Below are positions 1-7,362 of a stretch of 13,425 nucleotides of DNA, piece after piece (within the stretch, counting starts at the first letter, position 1; each line of letters begins with the position of its first letter). The notes beneath the pieces were generated by a model, which did no database searches, was not told where the DNA came from, and saw nothing but the letters and a program-made list of their open reading frames with translations. The stretch comes from Pseudomonadota bacterium (GTDB lineage: Bacteria; Pseudomonadota; Gammaproteobacteria; Pseudomonadales; Azotimanducaceae). The position numbers and the translations under genes are program-made. The DNA is taken from the NCBI GenBank assembly GCA_027622495.1, contig JAQBYL010000057.1, forward strand, positions 1 to 13,425, read 5' to 3'.

Positions 1-88
1 TGGAAAGCCGTCGTGGCAGAGTCGATGCGTAATTCCCGAAACCAGAATACGCGCGATACGCGCTGCACACCGGCCGGTCAGGTCACCG
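1..88. other. Window edge without a recognisable gene
   Basis: This stretch lies downstream of the ridA-like gene on the minus strand. I see no convincing start codon with a ribosome binding site, and no terminator hairpin with a T-run. The minus-strand operon may continue past the left edge of the window, but nothing here proves it. Confidence 0.4.
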
Positions 89-463
89 CTAATCTTCGAT
101 ATAAGCGATAAAACTCGCTCGCGCAGAACCACCTTCGCCCACGTGTGTGTGGCGTGATGGCCGGGAGTCGGCATCGGGAAACTTTTCTGTCCAGAAGGGG
201 TCGAGAGCCCCACGATCAGCAGTGGGGGTCCAGAATTCCATCTTGGCGATGTGTGACCAGTTCGCACCTGCTGCCTCAAGCATCAGGCCAACATGGCGGA
301 AAATATTTGCGTACTGTTGTTCAACGCTTTCCGGTACATCCCGGGTACCGGGATTGAACGGTGCTATGACGCTGGATACCAGCAGCGGACCGATGCGGGT
401 TGCCACTGGAATTGCCGTGAGATGACTCAAACCGTCTATGGATATACTTCTGCGTGTGCTCAT
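89..463 (-). CDS. RidA/YjgF/UK114-family protein
   Basis: This 124-residue protein has the length and pattern of the Rid family: a central EQQYANIF(R)HV helix, an 'AGANWSHIAKMEFWTP' strand segment and a late 'PSRHTH' motif. Classical RidA proteins are cytosolic trimers that hydrolyse reactive enamines and imines to keto acids and ammonia; some relatives deaminate 2-aminomuconate in aromatic degradation. The Arg that binds the substrate carboxylate in RidA appears conserved (Arg104), but my manual alignment puts Phe or Ile where RidA has its catalytic Glu near the C-terminus, so this may belong to a divergent Rid subgroup. It is the last visible gene of the minus-strand operon, 48 bp after the RraA gene. 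The ATG at 461-463 follows an AGGGATGAG-type ribosome binding site. Family assignment is firm; the substrate is inference from context. Confidence 0.88.
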   Translation of the reverse strand: MSTRRSISIDGLSHLTAIPVATRIGPLLVSSVIAPFNPGTRDVPESVEQQYANIFRHVGLMLEAAGANWSHIAKMEFWTPTADRGALDPFWTEKFPDADSRPSRHTHVGEGGSARASFIAYIED

Positions 464-511
464 CTGTTACTCATCCCTGGTAGATTGCTGTGACAACTTT
501 GTGGGGTTCGC

Positions 512-1243
512 CTATTTATCTGCTTTAGCTGCCTGCCATGCCTTGAAGTCAGGCAATCGTTCTTCGGAGAGAGGAAAAAGACCGATCGTCGATTCGCCTG
601 CGGCCACCCGTTCGAGTGCGAAGTTCTCTTTCTCTTCCTGAATCAGGGCGTCGCGGGTAACCTCGGCGACGAGTGCAGCCGGTATGACCACGACCCCTTC
701 ACCATCACCCACGACGACGTCACCAGGGACAACAAAAACATCCGCACAGGTGATGGGCTCATCGGTGGAGAAGGGCATGTGCGCCCGACCCAAGGTCGCA
801 CCATGCGAGGCGAAGTGATAAACGGGATGACCAATCGCAGCGATCGCCGGGGTATCGCGAAGCGCACCGTCGGTGACAATACCGCGCCCACCGAGCGCAA
901 ATAGCCGGGTGGCAAATATATCGCCGATGGTTGCGGCATCAGCCGAGCCGCGCGCCTCGATGACCAGCACATCGCCCGGTTGAGTTGCTTCCACGATGCG
1001 TTTCTGCGCGTTGATACCACCAGCATATTCACGCTGCACGTCTTCCCGTACAGCAACATATCGCAGGGTGCGGGCGCGGCCTACCATGCGCTTGTCGGCA
1101 TGCAGCGGTTTCAGCCCACTTAAAAATGTGCTGCGTATGCCGCGGATCTGCAGCTGGTAGGTCAGCGTGGCGGTAGACAGTGTGTTCAATCCAGCTTCAA
1201 GCTCGGCGGTGAGGACGGTGGGTATGTCGGCAGCATCGCTCAT
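512..1243 (-). CDS. RraA-family protein (HMG/CHA aldolase or oxaloacetate decarboxylase-like)
   Basis: This 243-residue protein has the RraA/HMG-aldolase fold signatures: 'ATIGDIF' around residues 104-110, 'GIVTDGALRD' ending in Arg129-Asp130, and 'VVPGDVVVGDGEGVVVIP' around residues 171-188. In class II pyruvate aldolases of this family the Arg-Asp pair and the nearby Gly-Asp/Glu segment bind pyruvate and the divalent metal; they cleave 4-hydroxy-4-methyl-2-oxoglutarate or 4-carboxy-4-hydroxy-2-oxoadipate, or decarboxylate oxaloacetate. Such enzymes act at the end of ring-cleavage pathways, which fits the dioxygenase and dehydrogenase genes just upstream. RraA proper, a regulator of RNase E, is shorter (about 160 residues), so an enzymatic role is more likely here. 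The ATG at 1241-1243 sits 12 bp after the dehydrogenase stop with an AAGGA site in the gap. The exact substrate cannot be read from the sequence. Confidence 0.88.
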   Translation of the reverse strand: MSDAADIPTVLTAELEAGLNTLSTATLTYQLQIRGIRSTFLSGLKPLHADKRMVGRARTLRYVAVREDVQREYAGGINAQKRIVEATQPGDVLVIEARGSADAATIGDIFATRLFALGGRGIVTDGALRDTPAIAAIGHPVYHFASHGATLGRAHMPFSTDEPITCADVFVVPGDVVVGDGEGVVVIPAALVAEVTRDALIQEEKENFALERVAAGESTIGLFPLSEERLPDFKAWQAAKADK

Positions 1244-1255
1244 TTCGTGATGTCC

Positions 1256-1970
1256 TTAACGTGGGGTCAGAGGAAAAGAGGTAAATCTTGTTTCGGTGTA
1301 GAACTCGCGGCTTAAACTGCCGCCTTCGCGACCGACGCCGCTGTTTTTCAGACCACCAAACGGTTGCCTCAGATCACGATCGAAGCCCGCATTGATCCAG
1401 ATCATGGCCGTCTGCAGCCGATGGCTGACGTAGTGTGCAGTGGTTTGTGATTCGGTCCAGATGTACCCCGCGAGGCCATACTGCGAATCGTTGGCAATGC
1501 GCAGCGCATGATCAGCATCATCGAACGGAATGATGACCGCCACCGGACCGAAGATCTCCTCCTGGCACGCATCAGCGCTGTTATCGATGTCAACGATGGC
1601 GGTGGGGGCGACAAAATAGCCTTTGTCTACACCCTGTGGACGGCCACCGCCGAATAATATGCGTCCATCTTTTCGGGCCGATTCGATGTACCCGGTCACT
1701 CTGTCGTACTGGAATCAGATCGGCTGCCTTGAACAGAATCTTTCGTCTGAACTCGGGCTTGGCCCGCGACCATGCTCCGTCATCAAAGGCTTCTTTTGCT
1801 GCCCTCACTGCAGCATTGATATCTGCCGCACTGCCCCGCGCTGCCAGGGTAGTTAGTTCTTCGGTTGCCGGGTTGATGACCTCGAAAGTTGCGCCATCCT
1901 GTGCGGCGACGAAGCTGCCGCCAATAAAATGTTGTGGCTGAGCAACCGCTGGAGAAGAAACTCGGCGCAT
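1256..1970 (-). pseudogene. Aldehyde dehydrogenase remnant, large internal deletion with frameshift
   Basis: Two pieces of one NAD(P)-dependent aldehyde dehydrogenase lie head to tail. The N-terminal piece (ATG at 1968-1970, 86 recognisable residues) has the usual 'FIGGSFV', 'INPATEE' and 'RRKILFKAADLI' segments. The C-terminal piece resumes at 'QYDRVTGYIESARKDG' and continues through 'EEIFGPV' and 'QPFGGLKNSGVGREGG' to the normal end, about 151 residues. The family is about 490 residues long, so roughly 250 residues are absent, including most of the NAD-binding domain and the region holding the catalytic Cys and general-base Glu. The junction lies near 1711-1712; there the frame changes, and the C-terminal frame has a TGA at 1715-1717. 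The product cannot be an active dehydrogenase. The gene is 11 bp behind the dioxygenase and 12 bp ahead of the RraA gene, so it was clearly an operon member, perhaps a (amino/hydroxy)muconic semialdehyde dehydrogenase. An assembly error is the main alternative. Confidence 0.9.
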
Positions 1971-1981
1971 GTCAGATGCCC

Positions 1982-2881
1982 TCAGGTCTTGTCGATACTC
2001 ATGCCAGGACCGAGGTCAGCGCTGAACACATGCCCATAGGTATCCCGCGTGTAGTATTCGGATTGATGGGTTGCTGGGCGACCAGCAGTGCCGATCTCAA
2101 CCAGCCATTGCGACGGGGTAGCAAAGTAAAAGGAAAACATGTGATCGTTTGCATGTTTGCCGAGACCGATCATCACCGGATATTTACTGGCTTGAACCCG
2201 TTCGTGCGTCAGGTACACGTCGTCGACATTGTCGACTTCGATCATCAGGTGGTTGATGCTCTTGTTGCTCGGTGGCCCGAAAGCGACCGTGTGATCGCGC
2301 GAATTACAGTGCATGAACAGCACTTCTCTGGTTTCCCCTTGCGGCCCCGGCACCTTGTATTCAACACCGCCACGCATGCCGAGCATCTTGTAGAACTCGT
2401 AGGCACGATCCAGCCCGTTGTTGCGCAGAATCATGTGTCCGACCCCGCCATCACCGGTGACAAACCTGCCGAACATACCGCGGGAGGGATGAAACGGTTT
2501 GTAGGCGTCAACCTGCGGACCGTGAAATATTTCCAGGGCGTTGCCGGCCGGATCCTGCAGGGTGATGATGTCGAGCACGCGCCGGTCGGCGGCCAACTCC
2601 TGGCTGCCTTTTTCGAACGCAACCCCGGCTGTTTTCAGACGAGCTTGCATCTCCGCGAATTCTTCAGCGCCGGCCACCCGCAAGCCTGCACCAGTCAGGT
2701 CATCGGTTCCGTCTTCTTCCAGAATGATGCGGTGATGCCAGCTGTCCGTCCTAAGATACAGGCGCCCGGCCTCGCCCTCATCGACGATTTCGGTGGCCAG
2801 TAGATCACTTGCAAAGTCGCGCCATTGCGCAAGGTCAGACACGCCGAAGCGTACGTAGCCGAGTTCGGTAATGCCAGTCAT
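1982..2881 (-). CDS. Type I extradiol dioxygenase-like VOC protein (BphC/catechol 2,3-dioxygenase type)
   Basis: This 299-residue protein has the two-module VOC layout of BphC/HsaC-type extradiol dioxygenases, of normal length. The C-terminal, catalytic module begins near residue 145. The expected Fe(II) ligands are visible: His149 in 'GVGHMILRN', His211 in 'NHLMIEVDN' and Glu262 in 'WLVEIG'. Second-shell residues also match: His197 in 'DHTVAFG', His243 in 'GKHANDHMFSFY' and Tyr252. Family members insert O2 next to the diol of catechols, giving a yellow muconic semialdehyde-type product in the cytosol. It is the first gene of the minus-strand operon and probably sets the pathway: ring cleavage, semialdehyde oxidation, then deamination or decarboxylation and aldol cleavage. 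The ATG at 2879-2881 follows an AGGGGAAT ribosome binding site. The active site looks complete; the identity of the aromatic substrate is open. Confidence 0.9.
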   Translation of the reverse strand: MTGITELGYVRFGVSDLAQWRDFASDLLATEIVDEGEAGRLYLRTDSWHHRIILEEDGTDDLTGAGLRVAGAEEFAEMQARLKTAGVAFEKGSQELAADRRVLDIITLQDPAGNALEIFHGPQVDAYKPFHPSRGMFGRFVTGDGGVGHMILRNNGLDRAYEFYKMLGMRGGVEYKVPGPQGETREVLFMHCNSRDHTVAFGPPSNKSINHLMIEVDNVDDVYLTHERVQASKYPVMIGLGKHANDHMFSFYFATPSQWLVEIGTAGRPATHQSEYYTRDTYGHVFSADLGPGMSIDKT

Positions 2882-3022
2882 CGGATTCCCCTGGGGTATT
2901 TTAAAAGAATACGTCTACAATCCCGCCTCAGTTATATATAGGCAGCAGGGTGAGCGCAACTTGAGACCCTGGCCCGTCGATCTACAACCCGGCAGGCTGT
3001 TCTTCATACAAGGAAAATCTTT
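2882..3022. promoter_or_regulatory. Divergent intergenic region between dioxygenase operon and rlmJ
   Basis: This 141-bp gap separates divergent genes and should hold promoters for both. An AT-rich patch (TTTTAAAAG around 2900-2907) and a TATATATA run at 2933-2940 stand out from the surrounding GC-richer DNA. TTGAGA at 2961-2966 could be a -35 box for rlmJ, but no good -10 box follows at normal spacing; on the minus strand no well-spaced pair is visible either. An AAGGAAAA ribosome binding site at 3010-3017 serves rlmJ. I see no clear operator palindrome. Confidence 0.3.
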
Positions 3023-3859
3023 TTGCTCAGCTACCGTCATTCGTTCCACGCCGGTAATTTCGCCGATGTCATCAAGCACATCGTGCTGATCGAAATTTTG
3101 GAACATCTGCTTTCAAAAGACAAAGCCCTGCACTACATAGATACCCATGCGGGGGCAGGTATGTTTGATCTGACCGGTGAACATTCACTCAAGCTGCAGG
3201 AGTTTCGCGATGGTGTAGGTCGTCTCGTCCCTGAGGATTGGCCAGAGCTTGCGACCTACTTTTCGATCATTCACGCCCACAATGCCCAGGCTGATCTTGC
3301 CGGCTATCCTGGTTCTCCAATGATTGCGCGGTCACTGTTACGTCGCCACGATCGGGCCTGGCTTTACGAACTGCATCCACAGGATTCACTGTTGCTCACC
3401 GAGACTATCGGTCGTGATCGGCGGTTCAGAGTTCTGCAGGAAGACGGCTATGCAGGTTTGCTGGGGCTTTTACCACCGCTGACCAGGCGTGGTCTGGTAT
3501 TGATCGATCCTTCCTATGAAGTGAAATCCGAATACAGCAGAGTGGTTGAGATCGTGTTGAAGTCGCATCGTAAATTCAACACTGGTACATATGCACTCTG
3601 GTATCCGGTAGTAGAGCGCGAGCGGGTTGTGAATCTTGAGCGTGATTTCGAAAACAGCGGTATCAGGAACATTCAGCGATTTGAAATATGTGTGCAACCC
3701 GATTCAAAAGAACGTGGCATGACCGGCGCGGGAATGATTGTGGTCAATCCGCCATGGACGCTGATGGCAAGAATGTCGGTGTTGTTGCCGCGCCTGTCTC
3801 AGACGCTTGCGCAAGCGCCCGAGACGAGCTTTAAGGCAGATGTTCTAGTTGCGCAATGA
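3023..3859 (+). CDS. rlmJ: 23S rRNA (adenine(2030)-N(6))-methyltransferase RlmJ
   Basis: This 278-residue protein matches RlmJ throughout and in length (about 280 residues in E. coli). It opens with the diagnostic 'MLSYRHSFHAGN', followed by the SAM-binding segment 'YIDTHAGAG' (residues 38-46), and carries the N6-adenine methyltransferase catalytic motif as 'IDPSY' at Asp162-Tyr165; the usual motif is DPPY, and Ser is a mild variant. RlmJ methylates A2030 of 23S rRNA during ribosome maturation in the cytoplasm. The start is a TTG at 3023, chosen because the N-terminus is conserved exactly there and an AAGGAAAA site lies 5-6 bases upstream. The gene stands alone, divergent from the dioxygenase operon and convergent with the decarboxylase, with only 12 bp between the two stops. 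It is a housekeeping anchor and suggests a chromosomal location. Confidence 0.95.
   Translation: MLSYRHSFHAGNFADVIKHIVLIEILEHLLSKDKALHYIDTHAGAGMFDLTGEHSLKLQEFRDGVGRLVPEDWPELATYFSIIHAHNAQADLAGYPGSPMIARSLLRRHDRAWLYELHPQDSLLLTETIGRDRRFRVLQEDGYAGLLGLLPPLTRRGLVLIDPSYEVKSEYSRVVEIVLKSHRKFNTGTYALWYPVVERERVVNLERDFENSGIRNIQRFEICVQPDSKERGMTGAGMIVVNPPWTLMARMSVLLPRLSQTLAQAPETSFKADVLVAQ
3796..3825. repeat. Imperfect 30-nt inverted repeat at the 3' end of rlmJ
   Basis: A perfect 14-nt palindrome, CGCTTGCGCAAGCG (3804-3817), is flanked by GTCTC on the left (3796-3800) and GAGAC on the right (3821-3825), with 3-nt mismatched internal loops. In RNA it could fold on either strand. It lies inside the last codons of rlmJ, just ahead of the convergent stop codons, so it could slow or end transcription from either side, but no T-run follows in either direction. 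It may also be chance within coding sequence. Confidence 0.35.
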
Positions 3860-3871
3860 ACGTCAGCTAAG

Positions 3872-6130
3872 TCATCCAGGCACGAACTTATTCGCTACAC
3901 AGTCAACAAAGTATTCATCCTGGCCATTGCTCGTATCGGTAAACAGGCCATGTACGTCGGTGTCAAAACCCGGAAAGCGGGCGTTGAACGAGCGGGCAAA
4001 CTGCAGGTATTCAACAATCGACTGATTGAAGCGCTCACCCGGGATCAGAAGCGGTATGCCGGGTGGATAGGGCGTGACCAGCATGGTGGTCACCCGCCCG
4101 ATCAGATCGTCGATTGCCACACGGTCGACCTGGCGGTGAGCCAGACATTCAAATGCATCGCTCGGGCGCATCACCGGCTCCATTGCGGACAGGTACATTT
4201 CGGTGGTCACTCTGGCTACATCATGCTGGCGATAGGCTTCGTGTATCTTCTGGGCCAGATCTTTCAAACCCACACGTTCGTATTGTGGGTAGGTGTTCAC
4301 GAAATTCGGCATTACCCGCCATAGCGGCCGGTTTGCATCGTAGTCCGTTTTGAACTGCTGCAGCTCCGTGAGCATGGTGTTCCAGCGGCCCTTGGTTATG
4401 CCGATAGTGAACATGATAAAAAAGGAATACAGGCCGGTCTTTTCGACCACTACACCATGCTCAGTCAGATACTTGGTAACGATTGCCGCTGGTATGCCTT
4501 GTGCAGCGAAGCGCCCATTGATGTCCATGCCGGGAGTAACCAGTGTGGCTTTGATCGGGTCGAGCATGTTGAAGTTGGCGGCGAGCTTGCCAAAACCGTG
4601 CCACTTGTCGTTGGATCGCAGAAACCAGTCTTCGCGTCGGCCAATGCCGTTTTCTCCGAGGTCCTTCGGCCCCCACACGCTGAACCACCAGTCATCACCA
4701 TATTCTGCATCTACCTTGCGCATGGCGCGTCGGAACTCAAGAGCTTCGAATATGGATTCTTCAACCAGCGCGGTACCACCGGGGGGTTCCATCATTGCCG
4801 CCGCTACATCGCAGGAGGCGATAATCGCATACTGCGGGCTGGTTGATGTGTGCATCAGAAATGCTTCGTTAAAGCGGTACTGATCGAGCTTGCGGTTGTT
4901 TGAATCCTGCACCAGGATCTGCGATGCCTGCGACAGGCCAGCCAGCACTTTGTGGGTGGATTGCGTTGAGTAAATTATTGCGTTTTCGCTGCGCGGTCGG
5001 TTCTCACCGATGGCATGAAACTCATGATAGAACTTGTGAAACACCGCATGGGGCACCCACGCTTCGTCGAAGTGCAGGTTCTCCACGTAGTTGCCCATGG
5101 TCTTTTTTATGGTCTCAACGTTGTAAAGCACACCATCGTAAGTGGATTGGGTAATCGTCATTACCTGGGGCTGCACTGTTTTATTCTGGACGAGAGGGTT
5201 CGCCTCGATCTGGCGTTGTATGAATTCCGGCTCAAATGAGTCGCGTGGGATAGGCCCGATGATGCCGAGGTGATTGCGGGTCGGGCGGAGAAAAATCGGA
5301 ATTGTCCCGGTCATCACAATGGAGTGCAGAACTGACTTGTGACAGTTGCGATCAACCAGCACCACATCGTTCGAACCTACGTTTGCATGCCAGACCACCT
5401 TGTTGGAAGTGGATGTGCCGTTAGTAACAAAGAACAGGTGATCTGCCTGAAAGATGCGTGCCGCGTTGTTTTCGGAGGCGGCAACGGGGCCGGTGTGATC
5501 CAGCAGCTGACCCAGTTCATCAACCGAGTTACACACGTCGGCACGTAACATGTTTTCGCCGAAAAACTGGTGGAACATCTGCCCCACCGGTGACTTCAGG
5601 AACGCCACACCACCGGAGTGTCCGGGGCAATGCCAGGAATAGGAGCCATCGTTAGCGTAGTGGACCAGCGCCTTGAAGAACGGCGGTGCCACGCCATTCA
5701 GGTAGGCGTTTGCCTCCCTGATGATGTAGCGGGCCACAAACTCGGGCGTGTCTTCGAACATGTGGATGAAACCATGCAACTCTTTGAGGATGTCGCTGGG
5801 GATATGCCGGGCGGTCTTGGTTTCACCGAACAGAAAAATCGGTATGTCTTCATTACGGCGTCTGGTCTCTCGGATTAACGTGCGCAATTCATCCACCGCG
5901 TCGTTATCGGACAGTTCTTCTGTGATCTCCTCATCGTCGATAGACACGATGAATGCAGATGCTCTGGCGGCCTGGTTTGCGACCATCGAGACGTCTGAGT
6001 AGGTAAACCCGCCAATGACCTCCTGGCCTTCATCTTCGAGCGCTTTGCCCAACGCTCGAATGCCAAGGCCGCTGGCCGAGTCGGCGCGCCAATCTTCGTC
6101 AATGATGATGATAGGGAATCGAAACTTCAC
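3872..6130 (-). CDS. PLP-dependent Orn/Lys/Arg decarboxylase (AdiA/LdcA-like)
   Basis: This 752-residue protein has the size of inducible arginine and lysine decarboxylases (AdiA about 755 residues). It shows a receiver-like wing domain (residues 1-130, starting 'MKFRFPIIIIDEDW'), a linker, the PLP-binding core with 'WHCPGHSGG' near residue 166, 'DRNCHKS' at 260-266, Asp355 in 'FDEAW', and the Schiff-base lysine Lys394 in 'STQSTHKVLAGLSQ', followed by a complete C-terminal domain ending near 'FVDCVANKFVPG'. These cytosolic enzymes remove CO2 from arginine, lysine or ornithine to give agmatine, cadaverine or putrescine, for polyamine supply or acid stress. The substrate cannot be fixed by eye. 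No amino acid/polyamine antiporter or regulator lies next to it. The start is GTG at 6128-6130, supported by the conserved N-terminus; a six-codon frame (6127-6144) ends by overlapping this GTG, probably by chance. Confidence 0.93.
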   Translation of the reverse strand: MKFRFPIIIIDEDWRADSASGLGIRALGKALEDEGQEVIGGFTYSDVSMVANQAARASAFIVSIDDEEITEELSDNDAVDELRTLIRETRRRNEDIPIFLFGETKTARHIPSDILKELHGFIHMFEDTPEFVARYIIREANAYLNGVAPPFFKALVHYANDGSYSWHCPGHSGGVAFLKSPVGQMFHQFFGENMLRADVCNSVDELGQLLDHTGPVAASENNAARIFQADHLFFVTNGTSTSNKVVWHANVGSNDVVLVDRNCHKSVLHSIVMTGTIPIFLRPTRNHLGIIGPIPRDSFEPEFIQRQIEANPLVQNKTVQPQVMTITQSTYDGVLYNVETIKKTMGNYVENLHFDEAWVPHAVFHKFYHEFHAIGENRPRSENAIIYSTQSTHKVLAGLSQASQILVQDSNNRKLDQYRFNEAFLMHTSTSPQYAIIASCDVAAAMMEPPGGTALVEESIFEALEFRRAMRKVDAEYGDDWWFSVWGPKDLGENGIGRREDWFLRSNDKWHGFGKLAANFNMLDPIKATLVTPGMDINGRFAAQGIPAAIVTKYLTEHGVVVEKTGLYSFFIMFTIGITKGRWNTMLTELQQFKTDYDANRPLWRVMPNFVNTYPQYERVGLKDLAQKIHEAYRQHDVARVTTEMYLSAMEPVMRPSDAFECLAHRQVDRVAIDDLIGRVTTMLVTPYPPGIPLLIPGERFNQSIVEYLQFARSFNARFPGFDTDVHGLFTDTSNGQDEYFVDCVANKFVPG

Positions 6131-6326
6131 TGGTACGCCGCCATGGGGTCTGTCCGGAATGCTGCAAAGTTAAACACAAGTTTTACCCCAATGGTTGGCT
6201 ATTTATACACTCAGGTCCGGGGCTGATCGATTGCGGGTGGCCGGTAAGGACCATGGGCCGCTGCCGGCTGGACTTGTTCGGTATGCTTACGTTAGCCTCG
6301 ATGCATCAGATATTAAAAGGTACGCT
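6131..6326. promoter_or_regulatory. Divergent intergenic region, decarboxylase and AKR operon
   Basis: This is the longest non-coding gap of the window (196 bp) and must contain promoters for the decarboxylase (minus) and the AKR-SDR-deacetylase unit (plus). The most AT-rich part is 6172-6209. A weak plus-strand candidate is TTTACC (6182-6187), a 16-bp spacer and TATACA (6204-6209), which would leave a leader of about 110 nt before the ATG at 6327. I see no convincing operator or riboswitch fold. An AAAAGG ribosome binding site is at 6315-6320. Confidence 0.3.
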
Positions 6327-7343
6327 ATGAAATACAACAGGTTAGGCCGCAGCGGGATTGTCGTTTCAGATATCTGCATGGGCACCATGACCTTCGGCAC
6401 AGGTGCTGATGAAAAAGCCGCTTTTGAGATCCTCGACCGTTCTTTCGATGCGGGGATCGACTTTTACGACACCGCAGAAAACTATCCGGTCCCGCCCGAT
6501 GCGAAATACGCCGGACGCACCGAAGAGATTGTCGGCAGATGGATGAAAACCAAGTCGAGGGACTCGCTGATCATCGCGACCAAGGTTTCCGGCCCCAGCC
6601 ATGGCTGGATCAAAGCTGCCGTGCGGGATGGCAAAACGGCGCTCGACCGCCACAATATCGTTCGCGCGGTCGAAGCGAGCCTGCGGCGCCTGCAAACCGA
6701 CTATATCGATCTGTACCAGACGCACTGGCCTGATCACGGCACATCATATGAGGATATTCTCGGTGCACTTGACGATCTGGTGCAGGCCGGAAAGGTCAGG
6801 GTGCTTGGCTGCAGCAACGAAACCGCCTGGGGTCTGACGAAGAGTGTGATGATTTCAGAAATGCATGGCCTGGCGCGTTATGAAAGCATTCAGAACAACT
6901 TCAGCCTCAACAACCGTCGTTTTGAAGACGAACTCGCCCAGGTGTGCCGGCAGGAGAAAGTCAGCCTGATCCCCTATTCGCCTCTGGCCGGCGGGGTGCT
7001 TTCTGGCAAGTACAACGACGGGGCAAGGCCCGAAGGTGCACGGTTCACCCGCTATATGAATGCAGGCGAACGGCAGGCAGCCATGGCCGCCCGCTTCGTC
7101 AACGAAACCTCGCTGGCATCCACACAGGCGTTCATGCAGATTGCCGAACAGGCGGGTATGGCAAGCGTTACACTGGCAACCGCCTGGAGTAAACAGCACG
7201 ATTTTGTGGCATCGACCATTGTTGGCGCCACCAGTGTCGGCCAACTGGACGAGATTCTGGCCGCTGCCGATGTCACCTTATCGAAAGAAGTTCTGGCGAG
7301 CATCGATCGCGTCTCGATACAGTATCGGTACCCGATGGGTTAG
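6327..7343 (+). CDS. Aldo/keto reductase, Tas-like
   Basis: This 338-residue protein is an aldo/keto reductase of the Tas/YajO type: it begins 'MKYNRLGRSGIVVSDICMGT' and has 'DTAENYPVPP', close to the Tas signature. The catalytic tetrad is visible as Asp48, Tyr53, Lys86 (in 'IIATKVSG') and His133 (in 'YQTHWPD'). 'IPYSPLAGGVLSGKY' and 'STIVGATSVGQLDEILAA' follow at the positions expected for the NADPH-binding end of the TIM barrel. It should reduce an aldehyde or ketone with NADPH in the cytosol; the substrate is unknown. The frame is open further upstream to 6195, but the ATG at 6327 matches the family N-terminus and has an AAAAGG ribosome binding site 6 bases before it. It heads a plus-strand unit with the SDR gene 19 bp downstream and the deacetylase gene after that. 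Confidence 0.92.
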   Translation: MKYNRLGRSGIVVSDICMGTMTFGTGADEKAAFEILDRSFDAGIDFYDTAENYPVPPDAKYAGRTEEIVGRWMKTKSRDSLIIATKVSGPSHGWIKAAVRDGKTALDRHNIVRAVEASLRRLQTDYIDLYQTHWPDHGTSYEDILGALDDLVQAGKVRVLGCSNETAWGLTKSVMISEMHGLARYESIQNNFSLNNRRFEDELAQVCRQEKVSLIPYSPLAGGVLSGKYNDGARPEGARFTRYMNAGERQAAMAARFVNETSLASTQAFMQIAEQAGMASVTLATAWSKQHDFVASTIVGATSVGQLDEILAAADVTLSKEVLASIDRVSIQYRYPMG

Positions 7344-7362
7344 GTTCTTTAGAGGGTTAAGC

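Noticed and set aside
1256..1970. Reading the dehydrogenase pieces as two separate small genes
   Set aside because: Each piece is a fragment of one ALDH in the right order, and neither contains a full domain or active site.
1934..2803. Long plus-strand open frame (289 codons) opposite the dioxygenase
   Set aside because: It is exactly antisense to a gene with a full extradiol active site, has low-complexity, unfamiliar protein sequence and no ribosome binding site.
3184..3859. DPSY in RlmJ as a sign of inactivation
   Set aside because: Ser at the second Pro position is a mild change and the rest of the protein is well conserved, so I regard the enzyme as active.
6127..6144. Six-codon frame overlapping the GTG start of the decarboxylase
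   Set aside because: It has a weak ribosome binding site and is too short to separate from chance.
6195..6326. Upstream in-frame extension of the aldo/keto reductase
   Set aside because: The extra 44 residues match nothing in the family, and the ATG at 6327 has a good ribosome binding site and the canonical N-terminus.
7060..7362. Upstream in-frame extension of the SDR
   Set aside because: It runs through the AKR gene in another frame and does not resemble an SDR; the ATG at 7363 has its own ribosome binding site.
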